In this document: piece by piece, positions 42,501 to 54,012 of the stretch
Layout of the letters: each line of letters begins with the position of its first letter
Numbering within the stretch: the stretch's first letter is position 1
Source of the DNA: Clavaria fumosa
Lineage: Eukaryota; Basidiomycota; Agaricomycetes; Agaricales; Clavariaceae
DNA length: 64,000 nt
Direction: 5' to 3'
NCBI GenBank assembly: GCA_951802425.1
Contig: OX637800.1
Span: 558,001-622,000, forward strand
The notes under the pieces: generated by a model
Told to the model about the DNA's origin: nothing
The model's database searches: none
What the model saw: the letters and a program-made list of their open reading frames with translations, nothing else
Made by a program: the position numbers and the translations under genes

Positions 42501-43020
42501 CTCTCAATGCCCAATCAAAAGCGCACCAACTCCTTGGTCTACATCAAGAAAGCCTGCTCAAATCACAAGATTTAATAGTTGAGGTTGAGTGTTACTTGAA
42601 TGACCGAAGTGCCAGCACCAGCTCGCTCTGCTTCTGGCAGGTAAGCAATTGAAATGACTATTTATGCGTTAGCTGACACACAAGAAGGAAAATCAGTTAC
42701 GCTATCCAACCCTCTTCATGCTCAGTCTGGACATTTTACCTATACAAGCATCGTCTGTCCCTTGTGAGCGAATTTTTTCATCAGCAAAGGCGACCATGGC
42801 ACCACGGTGAAGTTGAATTAAACCAGACCTCATGGAGGCATTACAACTTTTGAAATTTTTAATCCGGGATGGGAAGGAACTGGACTTCAGTCAGGGTGGA
42901 TCAGCTGAGTGTGAGTTGAGAGAGCTAGAGGAGTTGATGGAGGATAGTTTACATGTTCCAGAGGATGTCAATGCCTTCGTAGCAGGGCTCACGGCTGACT
43001 TCAGGGAGCTGCAGATGTGA
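39580..43020 (+). pseudogene. hAT-family transposase with BED zinc finger, nonsense-mutated
   Basis: It starts at the ATG at 39580 (MPPCRSPRKKAGKK); many short introns follow (for example 39671-39721). A Pro-rich N-terminus leads to a BED-type finger (VCKFC...LRNHLMLKH). Then come FTTDMWSDPN, WITTDNATNND, CFPHVVNLAVK and RWSSVLLML. The C-terminal dimerisation region is LSLDILPIQASSVPCERIFSSA. TGA interrupts the frame at 41740-41742, 42808-42810 and 42814-42816; the last two stand in MAPR-S-IKPDL where Arg is expected. A frameshift lies near 40865. Host hAT transposases cut and paste DNA; this copy is inactive. Three direct AACTGGACCAA copies at about 43157-43185 and ATGGCAACACT after them may mark the right end. 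Confidence 0.85.
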
Positions 43021-44451
43021 CATTCCCACGCCTTCCTTTTTTGGTAGTTTAACCGTGACTTGAGTCACTTGTAACTGTTTCAATGCACTTGTCACACTAT
43101 CTTGATCGGTTCCACTCCACTCAGCTTTCTATATTTGGAAAAAACCAACATAAACTGGACCAAACTGGACCAAACTGGACCATGGCAACACTATTGCCAG
43201 GCATTGATTGCACATTTTGATCAAACAACATCCCATAATTTGTGTTCACACATAACTACAGATGTACTAGAGATGATTTAACTCCAAAATAAAGCTGAGA
43301 AGTGGTTGTATCATGTAGAATATCAAGTATGACCAACTTCCTGGTTAGGGCCAAAAATGGACACTCAGTGATTAATTTCACTCCTATAAAATATATGACC
43401 TATAAAGTACTATTAACACTACATACATACCTTCTCAAGAGGCATGCCCATCACCCTGAAATGATATTTTATTTGTAACTTTGAAGTGGCAAGAGAACAA
43501 CACCCAAATATTTATTGTGACCGAGTACTGGGTCATGCACAGTACCTAGTGTGTGCTCCAGTATTGTAACAAAGCAAGTTCAATTGCACTCTAGGGCTTC
43601 CAGTCTACTCCTTTCTGCCATTACATTATGTGTGAACCTAGCAAGACAGCACAAATGACAGGTTACTTCACAGCACTTCCTTTTCTGGAACTGTACCTGT
43701 CAGATCTGAATGGCTCATCATCATGTACAGACACAACAGACTTCCCAACATTGATCCCATAGTTGTGCAGAGGTCAATGAGGTGTAGAGTAGTGCCAACA
43801 TGATTTAAACTGTGACATGTTATGCTGTGATGCACCTGACTTGTTTGTATGGTTTTGGCTGCTTTTTGACACTCACCAGGAAAATATTCAGGGCACTCTT
43901 ACCATAGTCTTTAATATTACAAATTATAGATGGTCATGTACTCATGTCATTTATCTACAATCCCAGGCACTTTTCATGTCCTTAGGTGCTTTGTCTGTGC
44001 CAGGACATGGACCAAAGTGATCAGTGACTCATTACCCAATCAGGCACAGTATGTACTTATACTACCATATATAGGTTTTTGATTCCCCTGGGTTCCATGA
44101 CACCTTCCCATAGTCACCGAACCGTGAGAAATTTCCTATCACGCCTTCTTCAACACCATGGTATAAATCCAAAGACTTTGTTCTGGACTGACAGTTATGC
44201 AGCGATCACTGCTACATTACATACGAGGCTAAGCGGCGCGCGATCGTCACCAGGCCGTAACAGCTCGAAACATGATTTTCTCGGACCATCAGACCGAAAA
44301 GTCCTTACCGGCATCCGCATTTATCCGTGCAACGGTTAGTGACATTGAACTTTGATTGTTTAGCTGTCTATTGGAAACGTTTTGATCCACAAGTCCGGCT
44401 GACAGGGTAGACATTCCTTGTGGAGATAATCATGCGCGAATCATTATGGTC
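43021..44451. other. CpG-poor intergenic region, then upstream region of the FAD oxidase
   Basis: From 43021 to about 44090 the sequence is AT-rich, nearly free of CpG and has no recognised gene; it looks like decayed transposon DNA. CpG frequency rises abruptly near 44100, marking the left edge of the gene-dense half of the window. Confidence 0.5.
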
Positions 44452-44458
44452 TATATAA
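44452..44458 (+). promoter_or_regulatory. TATA box of the FAD oxidase gene
   Basis: TATATAA, 50 nt before the start codon at 44508, in a CpG-normal region. Confidence 0.5.
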
Positions 44459-44507
44459 CCCGCCAGAAATCTTCAGATGCACACACCCCGACCCACACGA
44501 CCGTGTC

Positions 44508-46491
44508 ATGCTGCTGGAACTCGCTGTCGTTTCTGTCGTTAGCGTTTTGGCTCTCCCGAGCAGTAACCCATGCCAAGTCATCGCCAATGCGGTCTCGTCT
44601 GCCTCCCAGGTGTTTTATCCCAGTAAAATAGCGACGTTTTAATTTCCTGCCCCAGCTTTAAAAAAAAACCTACAGATTCCCCACAATACTCGACCGACGT
44701 ATTTCACTGGGCCTCATCCAATAGTTTGCCCGCAATGTGCTCAGTCGAACCAGGAACGACGGATGACGTTGGAAAAATAGTAAGCACATCCAAAGTAACG
44801 ATTTACCGGCTTACACTCCCCTCGCGTGTCAGCTTCGAATTGTTGGCAGCAGCCGCACTCCCTTTGCGGTGAGAATCGCTTGTTACTCTCCTGCCTCGGC
44901 TCATGTTGCCCGCAGATCAAAAGTGGTGGTCATGCTACCAATGCCGGCTTCTCCTCCACTACCGGCGTTCACATTGCGATGAGTCGCTTCAACAAGGTTT
45001 CATTCAATTCCGCACAGCAGACAGCTACGATTGGGACTGGGTTGGTTTTCAGGCCCTTGTTCCCTTACGTTGTTGTTGATTTTTTACATCCTTCAGATTA
45101 ACATGGGACCAGGTATACACTGCACTCGAACCATTCGGAGTTAACGTTGTCGGTGGTCGCGTGAGTGGTCCTGGGGTCGGTGGATTCGTGCTCGGAGGCG
45201 GTGAGACGCCCTCTTGCTGTTGAACTGAGACGAGACTCAAAATGTCAGGAAAGGTTACTCCTGGTTGACGAATCAGTTTGGTCTAACCGTGGACAACATC
45301 GTCTCATATGAGCTTGTCCTTCCAAATGGTGCTGCCTTGAACGTCACGCAAGCCTCGAATCCCATTTTGTTCTTCGGACTGAAGGGCGGCTTCAACAATT
45401 TCGTTAGTGCCTTCCCATTCATTATGCATCACATCACCTTTCTCGTTGCTAACTAGGCCTCTCAGGGAATCGTGACAAGGGTCACTATGAAGGCATATCC
45501 CCAGGGACAAGTTTGGGTAAGGGCGTCCAATCTCCTCCCTTAGCCCATTAAAGATTCCATGTCTAGGGGGGAGTACTCATATATCCGGGCCAAGTCAACG
45601 ATGCCGTCACTGCGGCGAATACCAAATTTGCGAGCCAAGTCACAGACAGAAAAGCGGCTGCGATCGCGAGCTTCTCGTGGGCCGGTGGGAATGTAAATGG
45701 TTCCTTCTTGCCTTTCTGCTCCCGTCATATTCACTTTCGCATATACCTAGTTATTTACGAGCCAGTTGCTCTTCTATGATGGACCGTCTCCACCACAGGG
45801 CATATTTGACGATTTCTTGGCGATACCGACCGTGCAGCAAGATGTGTCAAGCCGCTCATTTACCTCGCTGGTCATGAGCGGCTCTGCAAGCTTTACTGCT
45901 GGGACTCGGTACGCCCTTAACCTTCCGAGATCACTTACACCACCTGACTAAAATCTGCTCCCAGCCAACTTTTCAGTACCGTACCACTGGTAACAAACTC
46001 CGCACCCGTGATCGCTGCCATCATCAATCAGACAACAGTGCCTGCGCCTTCTGTTTTTACTCACTTATTTTCGCCCTAACGTTTGTTCAATGCAGTTCTG
46101 GTCCTCAGCCCTGGCACCATCAGGGTTGGTCTATTTGGCAATCGCCATTGAACCATTCTTGCCAACGATCTTGACACACTCGACTTCCGCTACAGCCTAT
46201 CCACCCACTCGCGGAGAAGCGTTCTTACCGCTTAACATTCTCATATCCTGGGTACCTACCAGTTCAGACAGTGTCATGCACAATGCGGCACAATCCATCA
46301 CACGAAGCATCCGACAAGCTGCGATTGCGGATGGGCAGGACATCGGGGACGCCCCGCTCTATCCAAACTACGCCGCAGCAGGCACTCCAATTGAGGATAT
46401 GTATGGCCAAAACACTCTTCCACTGAAAGCGTTGAAAGTAGTTGTGGATCCAGGAAACGTCATGGGATTGGCAGGAGGGTGGAAATTCTAA
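44508..46491 (+). CDS. Secreted FAD-linked oxidoreductase (BBE/glucooligosaccharide-oxidase type)
   Basis: Eleven exons: 44508-44622, 44676-44779, 44833-44868, 44916-45040, 45097-45200, 45254-45402, 45466-45516, 45567-45692, 45751-45908, 45965-46037 and 46096-46491. The start gives a signal peptide (MLLELAVVSVVSVLALPSS). The FAD-binding fold shows IKSGGHATNAGFSSTTGV, in which the His is the usual covalent FAD ligand, and GVNVVGGRVSGPGVGGFVLG. The second covalent Cys of bicovalent members is absent there. The C-terminus, YPNYAAAGTPIEDMYGQN, is the usual substrate-side motif. It probably oxidises a sugar or alcohol outside the cell and makes H2O2; the substrate is unknown. Exon 3 is only 36 nt. 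It ends about 195 bp from the convergent DUF6699 gene. Confidence 0.88.
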
Positions 46492-46686
46492 GCGAGAAAC
46501 ACCTTCACATACAACATTCGTAGAGTACATGGACAATGGGACCACATGTCAAAGGCGAAACGATAGAATACGGCGGAATTATTGTTGGGACCTTTCTTTA
46601 CATACTGTGTCTGAGGTAATCCCAGCCGTTCTACATGAATGGAACACATCACCATCAGCAACAGATGTACCGAGAACCTGACCCAC

Positions 46687-47598
46687 CTAGTTAACAACTA
46701 ACGACCACTGGTCGGTCTCACCAGCGACGTCCTTGATTAATCCCCGAAATAGAACTTCTCTGCGACCTGGCTGATCCCACACGCTCATAAAGTCAATCCT
46801 CTTTACGCCACGAACACGATCCTCATCGCTGGCCACGCCCTTGCATCGTCTGCTATAAGCCCGAGCCACACTGGCTTCCTTTCCGCGGGAAACGGCGAAG
46901 CGAGACCACTCTCCGTGGGAAATGGGTGTTTGAAGCGCACGATGGACGAGACGCAGGACATCACCGACAGTGGGAGAGGGGGAGCGAATGTGGATTGGCC
47001 AATGGGGGAGGTCTGGATGAACGATGTAGAAAGCGGAAAGTGGCGGATGGCTAGCAGGTATGGCGAGATCGGTGGAAGACAGTGCAGAGTGCGACGGACT
47101 AAAAGGAGATACGGAAGGGAAAAGACGGAGCGGGCGGAAGGAAGGAAGGGAAAGAGAGAAGTGGAAATCGGGACGCGGTCGATGGGCGTCGAGGAGGGGA
47201 TTAAGGGCTATGTCGGTAGGCTGGGTCGGAAACGGGAAAAGGTTGTTTACCCAGCCGGGCTGTGTCTGCTGCGAAGCGCCGAATGAGTGACGGCGCTGAC
47301 TCACGGCGGTGGGTGAGGGGGGTGGTGCTAAGAAAGAGGCAGAGCCGGAGTCATGGTGCAGAGAGGCAGGAGCAAATGCGGGGGCCGGGCCATGCCAGCT
47401 GGGACGACGGGGTCGGGGACCGTCATCTGGTTCGAGGTCATCGTCGAAACGGACACGACGAGGGGTCGGGGGCAAAGGAGAAGCGAGAGGTAGGAGTGTG
47501 GGTGAGGGTATAAAAGGAAGATGAGGGGACATGTGAGGAGACGGAGGAGCGAGAGGGACGGTCCGCGACGGAGGCGTATAGACGAACGGGTTGGACAT
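46687..47598 (-). CDS. DUF6699-type protein
   Basis: Single-exon gene; I start at MSNPFVYTPPS (47598), though an in-frame ATG exists at 47685. The N-terminal 120 residues are Pro/Ser-rich with basic patches (RRVRFDDDLEPDD). The conserved part begins near LNPLLDAHRPRPDFHFSLSL and includes PSPTVGDVLRLVHRALQTP, then AYSRRCKG and GVKRIDF. This order is typical of the DUF6699 family common in Agaricomycetes; its function is unknown. No signal peptide or membrane segment is seen. It is convergent with the FAD oxidase, and the SDS3 gene lies upstream in the same direction. Confidence 0.75.
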   Translation of the reverse strand: MSNPFVYTPPSRTVPLAPPSPHMSPHLPFIPSPTLLPLASPLPPTPRRVRFDDDLEPDDGPRPRRPSWHGPAPAFAPASLHHDSGSASFLAPPPSPTAVSQRRHSFGASQQTQPGWVNNLFPFPTQPTDIALNPLLDAHRPRPDFHFSLSLPSFRPLRLFPSVSPFSPSHSALSSTDLAIPASHPPLSAFYIVHPDLPHWPIHIRSPSPTVGDVLRLVHRALQTPISHGEWSRFAVSRGKEASVARAYSRRCKGVASDEDRVRGVKRIDFMSVWDQPGRREVLFRGLIKDVAGETDQWSLVVN

Positions 47599-47710
47599 TG
47601 ACTCGAAGGATCGATCGCGGTATGGTGAGAAGAGAAGAAGTGATGATCGATAAATAATCGTGGGAAGGAGACAAACAACAGACATCGAAGATGCGGGCCG
47701 GGAACCGCAT

Positions 47711-48824
47711 TTACCTGATCTGACCGAAAGCGACTCTTCTTCGCTTGTTGCCTCTCCTAATCTCTCCTAGGTCATTCTCTATCTCCAATTCCTTCGCTCC
47801 TCCAAGCATAGCAAGGCTCTTGCCCAGCCCTCCTAACCCCACTTGGCTGGCGTGCAAACCGCCGCTGCTCTTGACTCTCCGCTTGTTGCCATTGGTACCA
47901 GACCCCACGAATGTTGTCGTCATCGCGGATGGATTCGCAAGAGAGAGGGGAAAGGGCGAAGGAAGCTCGTCGATAGAGAGAGAGTGGGGATTCGTAAGCG
48001 TTAGTAGTGTATTGGAACTAAGCCAGGCGGAACCCCCATTCGCTGGTAATCCATTGAGTGGGGTTGGCGGCGGAGACGTAATGAGCTTGTTACGCAGTTT
48101 GCGTGTAATGTGTGGGCGAGATTGAGAATCTAGAGATGCGTCTAGTGCAATCATGCAACCATTTAGTAGTTAATGAGCTCAAAGCAAAAATGACATACCG
48201 ACAACGGTTCCCTCGCCTTCCTTCTCCTCTCTCGCCTTCCGTCTCCTCTCCTCGATTCCCTCCATTAGGCGCTCTCGAATACGCTCGTGGCCCTTTTTCC
48301 ACTCATCTTCAATCCGCTCTCGTTCCTCCTCGTAGGCAATTCGGACCAGTTCCAGCGCGTGCTTCGTTTCGACTACAAACTGCGCGAGTAGTGCGGATCT
48401 TTCCAGAGAGTATGAATATAGGCGAATATTGTAGAGCGGTACTGCCCCAGGGTCCGCCAGCAACTGTGAGGCAGTGGCATGTAGACTGGCAATCGTTTCG
48501 GACAGATATCTACCGCTGGAGCATATCATCAGCGCTTTGCTCGCTAATTCTATCATGGGACACGTGCTTACTCGTCCCGGCGGTCAGACATCTCCTTGCC
48601 CAACCTTCCAGCAAATTCTTTGCGTTTCCTGTCTTTCCTGCCATCTTCCAAGCCTGAGGGTGAAATCATGAAACAGGAATCGGGCGGGCACGTATCAGCA
48701 TACCGTGAGGCCTAGCTACTTGAATAGGATGAGCGGGATTGTATTGAGAATGATATGTCGTTTCAGTTTCATTCGTCTTGGTCGAGGCATAAGGCACCGC
48801 AAATATGCCTGGCTGTGGTGGCAT
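47711..48824 (-). CDS. SDS3: Sds3-like subunit of a Sin3/Rpd3 histone deacetylase complex
   Basis: Four exons: 48824-48704, 48653-48572, 48515-48199 and 48141-47711, giving 316 residues with consistent phase. The N-terminus is short (MPPQPGIFAVPYAS), then GLEDGRKDRKRKEF. The hallmark is a long charged coiled coil, ELVRIAYEEERERIEDEWKK and RERLMEGIEERRRKA, as in Sds3/BRMS1 proteins. The C-terminal part has SQSRPHITRKLRNKL. Sds3 is a scaffold that joins Sin3 to the deacetylase in the nucleus (family knowledge). It is divergent from PCNA with 91 bp between the start codons. Confidence 0.75.
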
Positions 48825-48915
48825 TGTGGTGGTGGTGGTGTAAAGTATCGAATGGCTGTGTCGCGCGTGAGAAGTTTACCTCAGCGCTTGTTCGCGTCTT
48901 CAACTAGTTTGAAAA
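48825..48915. promoter_or_regulatory. 91-bp shared promoter between SDS3 and PCNA
   Basis: Both start codons (48824 minus, 48916 plus) face away from this interval, so the 5' UTRs and core promoters must lie within it or overlap the opposite transcript. I see no clear TATA box or MluI-type ACGCGT; one GCGCG occurs (near 48863). Confidence 0.6.
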
Positions 48916-50226
48916 ATGCTCGAGGCAAAGCTCAAGGAAGCAGCAACGTTGAAACGTCTGTTAGAGGGTGCGTGTGTGCCGGTCTCGCGTTACGATATCT
49001 GAAGATCTAACCTGGCTTTGTTAGCTATCAAGGAACTGGTCACCGACGCGAATTTCGTTTGCAATGAAGAAGGAATAGTGCGCATCGCCTTTTTGTTCAC
49101 CACACGCGAATAAATATCAACGCTTTTCTGCAGAATCTCCAAGCTATGGACAATTCACACGTTGCCCTCGTCTCCGTCAAACTCGAGGCTGCAGGATTCG
49201 GAAAGTATCGCTGCGATCGGCCCATGCCTCTAGGCGTCAACCTCAACTCTCTGACCAAGGTGTTAAAATGTGCCAAGGACGATGATGTATGTACGATCAA
49301 GGCTACGGACGACGCTGACGTCCTCAATCTCGTATATGAAGCGAAAAGTGAAACCCCAAAATGCTTTTCTTCCCCTTACCTGTTGTGCTTACATATTTCT
49401 CCTTCCAGACTCTGACCGGATTGCAGAATACGACATGAAGCTCATGGATATTGATTCGGACACCCTTGGCATACCGGAGACCGATTACGACGCAAGCGTG
49501 ACCATGTCCTCCGCCGAATTCGCGCGCATAGTCCGTGATCTTTCGCAGCTGGGTGAATCCGTTCGGATTGTCGTCTCCAAGGAAGGCATCCGATTCGCGA
49601 GCGAAGGAGAGTCCGCCAACGGAAGTGTTTTACTGAAACAGACCGCTTCTGCCCGAGAGAAGTATCGACCCTCGCGAAACGGTGAGGATGAGGATGGTGA
49701 GGGCAGCAGCGGTGTCAAAACAGAAAGAGTGAAGAAAGAGAATGAGGACGACGTCGAAATGGAGACGGTCGACAACGAGGAATTCAAAGCGAACTCTGAA
49801 GATGAATTGCCCGACGACGGTGAAGACGAGGCTGATGGCGACCAGGACAGAAAACGTAAGAAAGGACCATTAAAGGTCTGTTGTGAATAGCTGGTTTTCC
49901 TTTTCTTTGTCTGACGTCTCCAAAGCGTACCAAATCAGCGAAGAAAGCAAAAAAGGGTGATGATGCCCCTGATGGTGGTGTCAGCATTGAGTTGAATCAG
50001 GCCGTCGATCTTGTATTCAGCCTGAAATACCTGGTGAATTTCTCCAAGAGCGCCGCGCTTTGCAGCACTATCCAGCTCTGTATGAGCAAGGACGTTCCGT
50101 TGCTGGTGAATCCATTTTGCTTGTTACAACAAAGATCGAAATACTCATGAGATTTGCCAGGTGTCGTATGTGTTCGGTCAGGGTCATATTCATTATTACT
50201 TGGCGCCGAAAATTGGGGATGAGTAG
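48916..50226 (+). CDS. PCNA: PCNA sliding clamp with an about 90-residue insertion
   Basis: Six exons: 48916-48967, 49025-49077, 49134-49347, 49409-49875, 49926-50105 and 50161-50226, giving 343 residues against about 260 in most eukaryotes. It starts MLEAKLKEAATLKRLLEAI and ends HYYLAPKIGDE. PCNA is the trimeric clamp for DNA polymerases and repair factors. Lys164, the ubiquitin acceptor, keeps its usual number (VVSKEG). Between VLLKQT (residue 185) and VSIELNQ (281) lies an extra acidic then Lys-rich segment with RKRKKG and KSAKKAKKG. The rest of both domains looks normal, and the reading frame is intact. Similar but variable insertions may occur in other basidiomycetes; I could not check. 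Confidence 0.95.
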
Positions 50227-50506
50227 GCAAGAGAGTTCAAACGTTCAAACGTTCAAATCCTGTCGGTTCCTGGGCTTGTCTCTGATTGACTTGGCACTCG
50301 AACGGGTTCAGTACCGCCTAATTTTCTTGCGTACATCAAATGATTCAAATCAATGTCCACTTCCTTGCTTGTGTGCCTCAATCCGCAGCCACGACGCCCA
50401 GGAAAATTGCCCATCTGGCTTGACGTATAAAGTACATTGCAAAATTACAAAACCGAATGCAAGCAAAACAAAGTTCTTGACCGTCTAGTGGCAATAGGAA
50501 TTGTCA

Positions 50507-53500
50507 TCAGCGATTCTGTATCAAGTGCATCATCTCAGAGATACATTCCGAGCACTGGTAACAAACCTCCTTCGCATTTTCCAAGAGGGACCCAACGTCA
50601 TCTGGAGTTAACGCGAGCATCAGAGCCGCGGGTGATGAAACATTCGCCATCGTCACTGGAGGTGCTGACCAGACAGAGTTCATCGTCTGCCCTTGCTTGC
50701 CTCCAGAAGCTCCCGGACCGCCCACCATCCTGCGATTGAGTGGCGAAAAGACAGGAGGGAGGTTTAGGTTCTCTTGCACGGCAAATGATCTTGCTGAGCG
50801 ATCCGATGCATGATCAGAAGAGTCTGACATTACCAGGCCCGGAAAGCCATGACCATGGTCAGTCTCAGCCTCAGTCGAGATTCGTGGCGCCTGCCCTAGA
50901 CTCCCTTGATCTCCCTCACGGGACCCCGCTAAACTCATCGTGCCAGCAACTGGCACTTCAAGCTTCGGGGTGTCATCTGGGTCATTTGCATCATCCAGCT
51001 TGTCCCATTCATCGTCCAGTCCCATACCGCTGCTGGTTGTGGCTGAGCCCGCTGCCGACAGAACAGGACTCAAAGCGTCCGCAGCAAAGCGTCGTCTTGT
51101 CCCAATGCGAAAGACATGCGCGATTGAAGCCCGGCGGGAAGAAGGCCTACGATGAACCTCGACAGGCACAGGGGGGAAAGGCCGGGCTGCTCCGTCAACA
51201 GGGACGGCAGGCTCATCTCGGCTGGCATTTGACCGTCGCCGCCTCTGAGTCGGAAATCGTGGATGTAGCCACCGATGATGATGCTCATCTGGTGATTCAG
51301 AAGCGCAAGTATCTTCCACGACTCGAGACATCAAGTAGGTCTGCACGACCCTGAGCATATCACGGAGTCCCTTCATTCGGAGGTGACGATCTGCGCCCTC
51401 CTTCGTATTAGATACTTCTGACGTGGATGGCTGTCCGCCTGGAAGAGTTACGGTGCTGTTTATGTCATGTCCCCACCTCCACTCCTTGTTCAAGACTCCA
51501 TATTTTTTCAAGTCGCGACCATCCGGGTCAGCAATGCCATACATGCGTGATCCCAATATCTCTTGGAGGAGTTCGAGCTGCCGATGACTCAATTCGTGCC
51601 TCACGGTGGCGTCCCCCGGAGACGCCTGAGCGCCAGAGACAAGGTGAGCCGAAGTGGGGATGCATGAAGTCCGCACTGCATTGCCAGAGGGAGCGAAGGT
51701 CTCGGCAGTGCCACCGTCATTCACAGCGTTAATCTGTAAGTTTGGAGGTATAATAGGGACTGAGACGCTCGAACGTGGCGGACCGTGGCCAGAACCGCCC
51801 AACTCAATAAGAAGTTCGGCACATTCCCAAGAGACTTTGTACTTGGACTCAATCGTGTCCGCCGCCGTTGGGACGGACTTCCATGGGCATTGCGCGTTCG
51901 AAAGGGGACTTGTGTTCGAGCGCTTGCGAGTTCCATGTAAGGGACGAAATAAATGAGATGAGACAGTCGGGTGTTGCTGCGAACGGTGACCGTCAACCAT
52001 TGTCCGCAGATCTCCTATGAGGAGCCGATACTTGGCGTGCAGATCACGCAATTCTAGAATAGTCGAACTCAGACCACACCCACCATAAGAACAGAACCTA
52101 CTCACGTTGGACATGAGCAGCAAACTCCTTGACCACGCTCAGATCTCTCTTCAATCCATTCTGAGCTTGGATGATATGTTCTGGGATCTTCAGGTTGCCC
52201 AGCGAATTCCTTCTCGTAGGTGAGGAGGCAGAGACAATGGCGTGGGAAACAGTTGCGCGACCGAGAGACGCTGAATGTGGAGCCGGGGAAGGAGCAAGAG
52301 TTATAGAACCGTGTGGATCCGATACTGCCGTCGCAGGGCGATCCAAAGGAGCGGAAAGATTGCCAGGGACAGACTGCGACAGCGTCAAAGCAGTCATGTC
52401 AGGCCGATCGGCAGAACTCTTTGTCCGCCAGTGTTTCTTTGCGGCCCCGAAGCTTATCCTTCTCGGACCTCTCAAGACACGCAACCCTGCATCCGGAAGT
52501 GACAAAGAGAAACCCGGGGCGTCGTTAGCATGAGTCACACCCGACGACGTCCTCGTCATTGAGGCCTGAATGGGAGCACTCTTAGCCACATCCAATTCCG
52601 CTACCCGCCTGCCTCTGCCGAAAAATCCTGACGTTTTCCGCTTAACCTTGTCAGCCTTGTCAGAGGTGGGGACGAAGACATGATCAGGGGAAGCTCGCGT
52701 GTGCACCACACCCATTTCCGGCGAACAAGCAGACTCGCCGGTTCTTGTCTGCCTGCTATCAGCTCGCGAAAGCGAGGCTTCCCCACTCGTTTCTAACTCA
52801 AAGACGGGGTCGTGGGAGGAGGCACCTAAGTTAGCATCGCTAACTTCGGATAGTTTGGTTGCTGCAGGACCTGAGTTGGCGCGCGACCTGCGCGTAGCCC
52901 AATTTCGAAGACTTCCGATGCGTGAGAGGAGGGGGGTTTTAGGAGCGGCAGCATGAAGGGATTGCACCGCCGCACTCAAGGCTTCAGGGGCGGTGTCAGA
53001 GGGTTCAGACGTGGGTATGGGGACAGAGGAGAAGGATCGATCATCGAGCTCGCAGATGTTCTCCTCCAGATGGGGTGGCCGCGATTTCTTGCGCAGCCGA
53101 CGCCGTTCTCGGTGCATGGTTTGGGGCAAAGACGGAAAGCCGTTTGATTGGCCTGCCAAAGATCCGAGATAAGTGGTGGAGGAATGGAGATGTGGGGCCG
53201 ACTCGCGGCCAGTGGCGGAGGATTGGGCGTTCGAGAAGAGGGAGATTGTTGGAGAACCAGGAAAGGGTGCAGGGTCCATTGTATAGCAGGTCGATATGGG
53301 AGGAGGTCGTGTATGGCAAGCCAGATCGCTAGAGATCAGTATCTCGTCACATTCCTCGCTAGAGGCTAGCATTTCCAGATCTAAGTCGGCGTCGGAGGAC
53401 TGAGAAGAGGAGTTCCCTGGATGCTTACGTCTCTTGGACGGCGAGGCGCGTGCGTGATCAGCGTAGACGAGGTTAGAATCGTCGTCGCGTTTAGTGTCTG

Positions 53501-54012
53501 CATCTGCCGCAGCCTTAATTAGCTGCTCCGGAATGGATGAACGCTGTCTGTGACTATATGCGCGTGGTGTCGTGATGTTGAAGTCGTCGTCCAGTGCACT
53601 ACCTTGGATTTCACGAAGTGTTGATCGGAAAGGCGGCACAGACTGTGCAGCAGCACGAAGACTGGAGGACAGGGCAGAATCTGCGTTGGGGATCTCTGAT
53701 AGAGCGTCCTGTGACAGAGGAGACACAAGCATCTCCGCGTCCCAGTCCTCCGAGAACCGGCTAGAGGCGGATGACATGCGAAGGATAGCGCGTTCTGCGG
53801 GGAGGTTAGACTGAGGAACACCATGGAATCTGTCAGTCACAAAGGCCGCCGAAGAGGCGACAGACGCGGTCTGTTGGAACTCGAAATCGTCATCCCAATT
53901 TTCAGAGGGCACTGATTGATGAAATCACGCGCATTGGTGGACGGGGATAAAGATGAGCGTGAAGCTAACGTGACTGACCTGCGATGTCGACGTTGTACTG
54001 TATACCATTCAT
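50507..54012 (-). CDS. Large Ser-rich acidic protein, possibly Byr4/Bfa1-like
   Basis: Exons are 54012-53979 (MNGIQYNVDIA), 53911-52106 and 52053-50507; further small introns in the last part are possible. The product is about 1,130 residues. Near the N-terminus are ENWDDDFEF and EDWDAEM, and further on DDEWDKLDD. Most of the chain is Ser/Pro-rich and likely disordered, with basic patches. A central segment, IPEHIIQAQNGLKRDLSVVK running into LRDLHAKYRLLIGDLRTM, is probably a coiled coil. The EDWDxDF motifs and layout recall Byr4/Bfa1, the Bub2-partner in septation/mitotic-exit control. This is a weak assignment; I recognise no enzymatic domain. It converges on PCNA with 280 bp between stop codons. 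Confidence 0.6.

Noticed and set aside
39460..43200. Terminal inverted repeats for the hAT element
   Set aside because: ATGGCAACACT near 43186 could be a right end, but I found no matching left end or 8-bp duplication.
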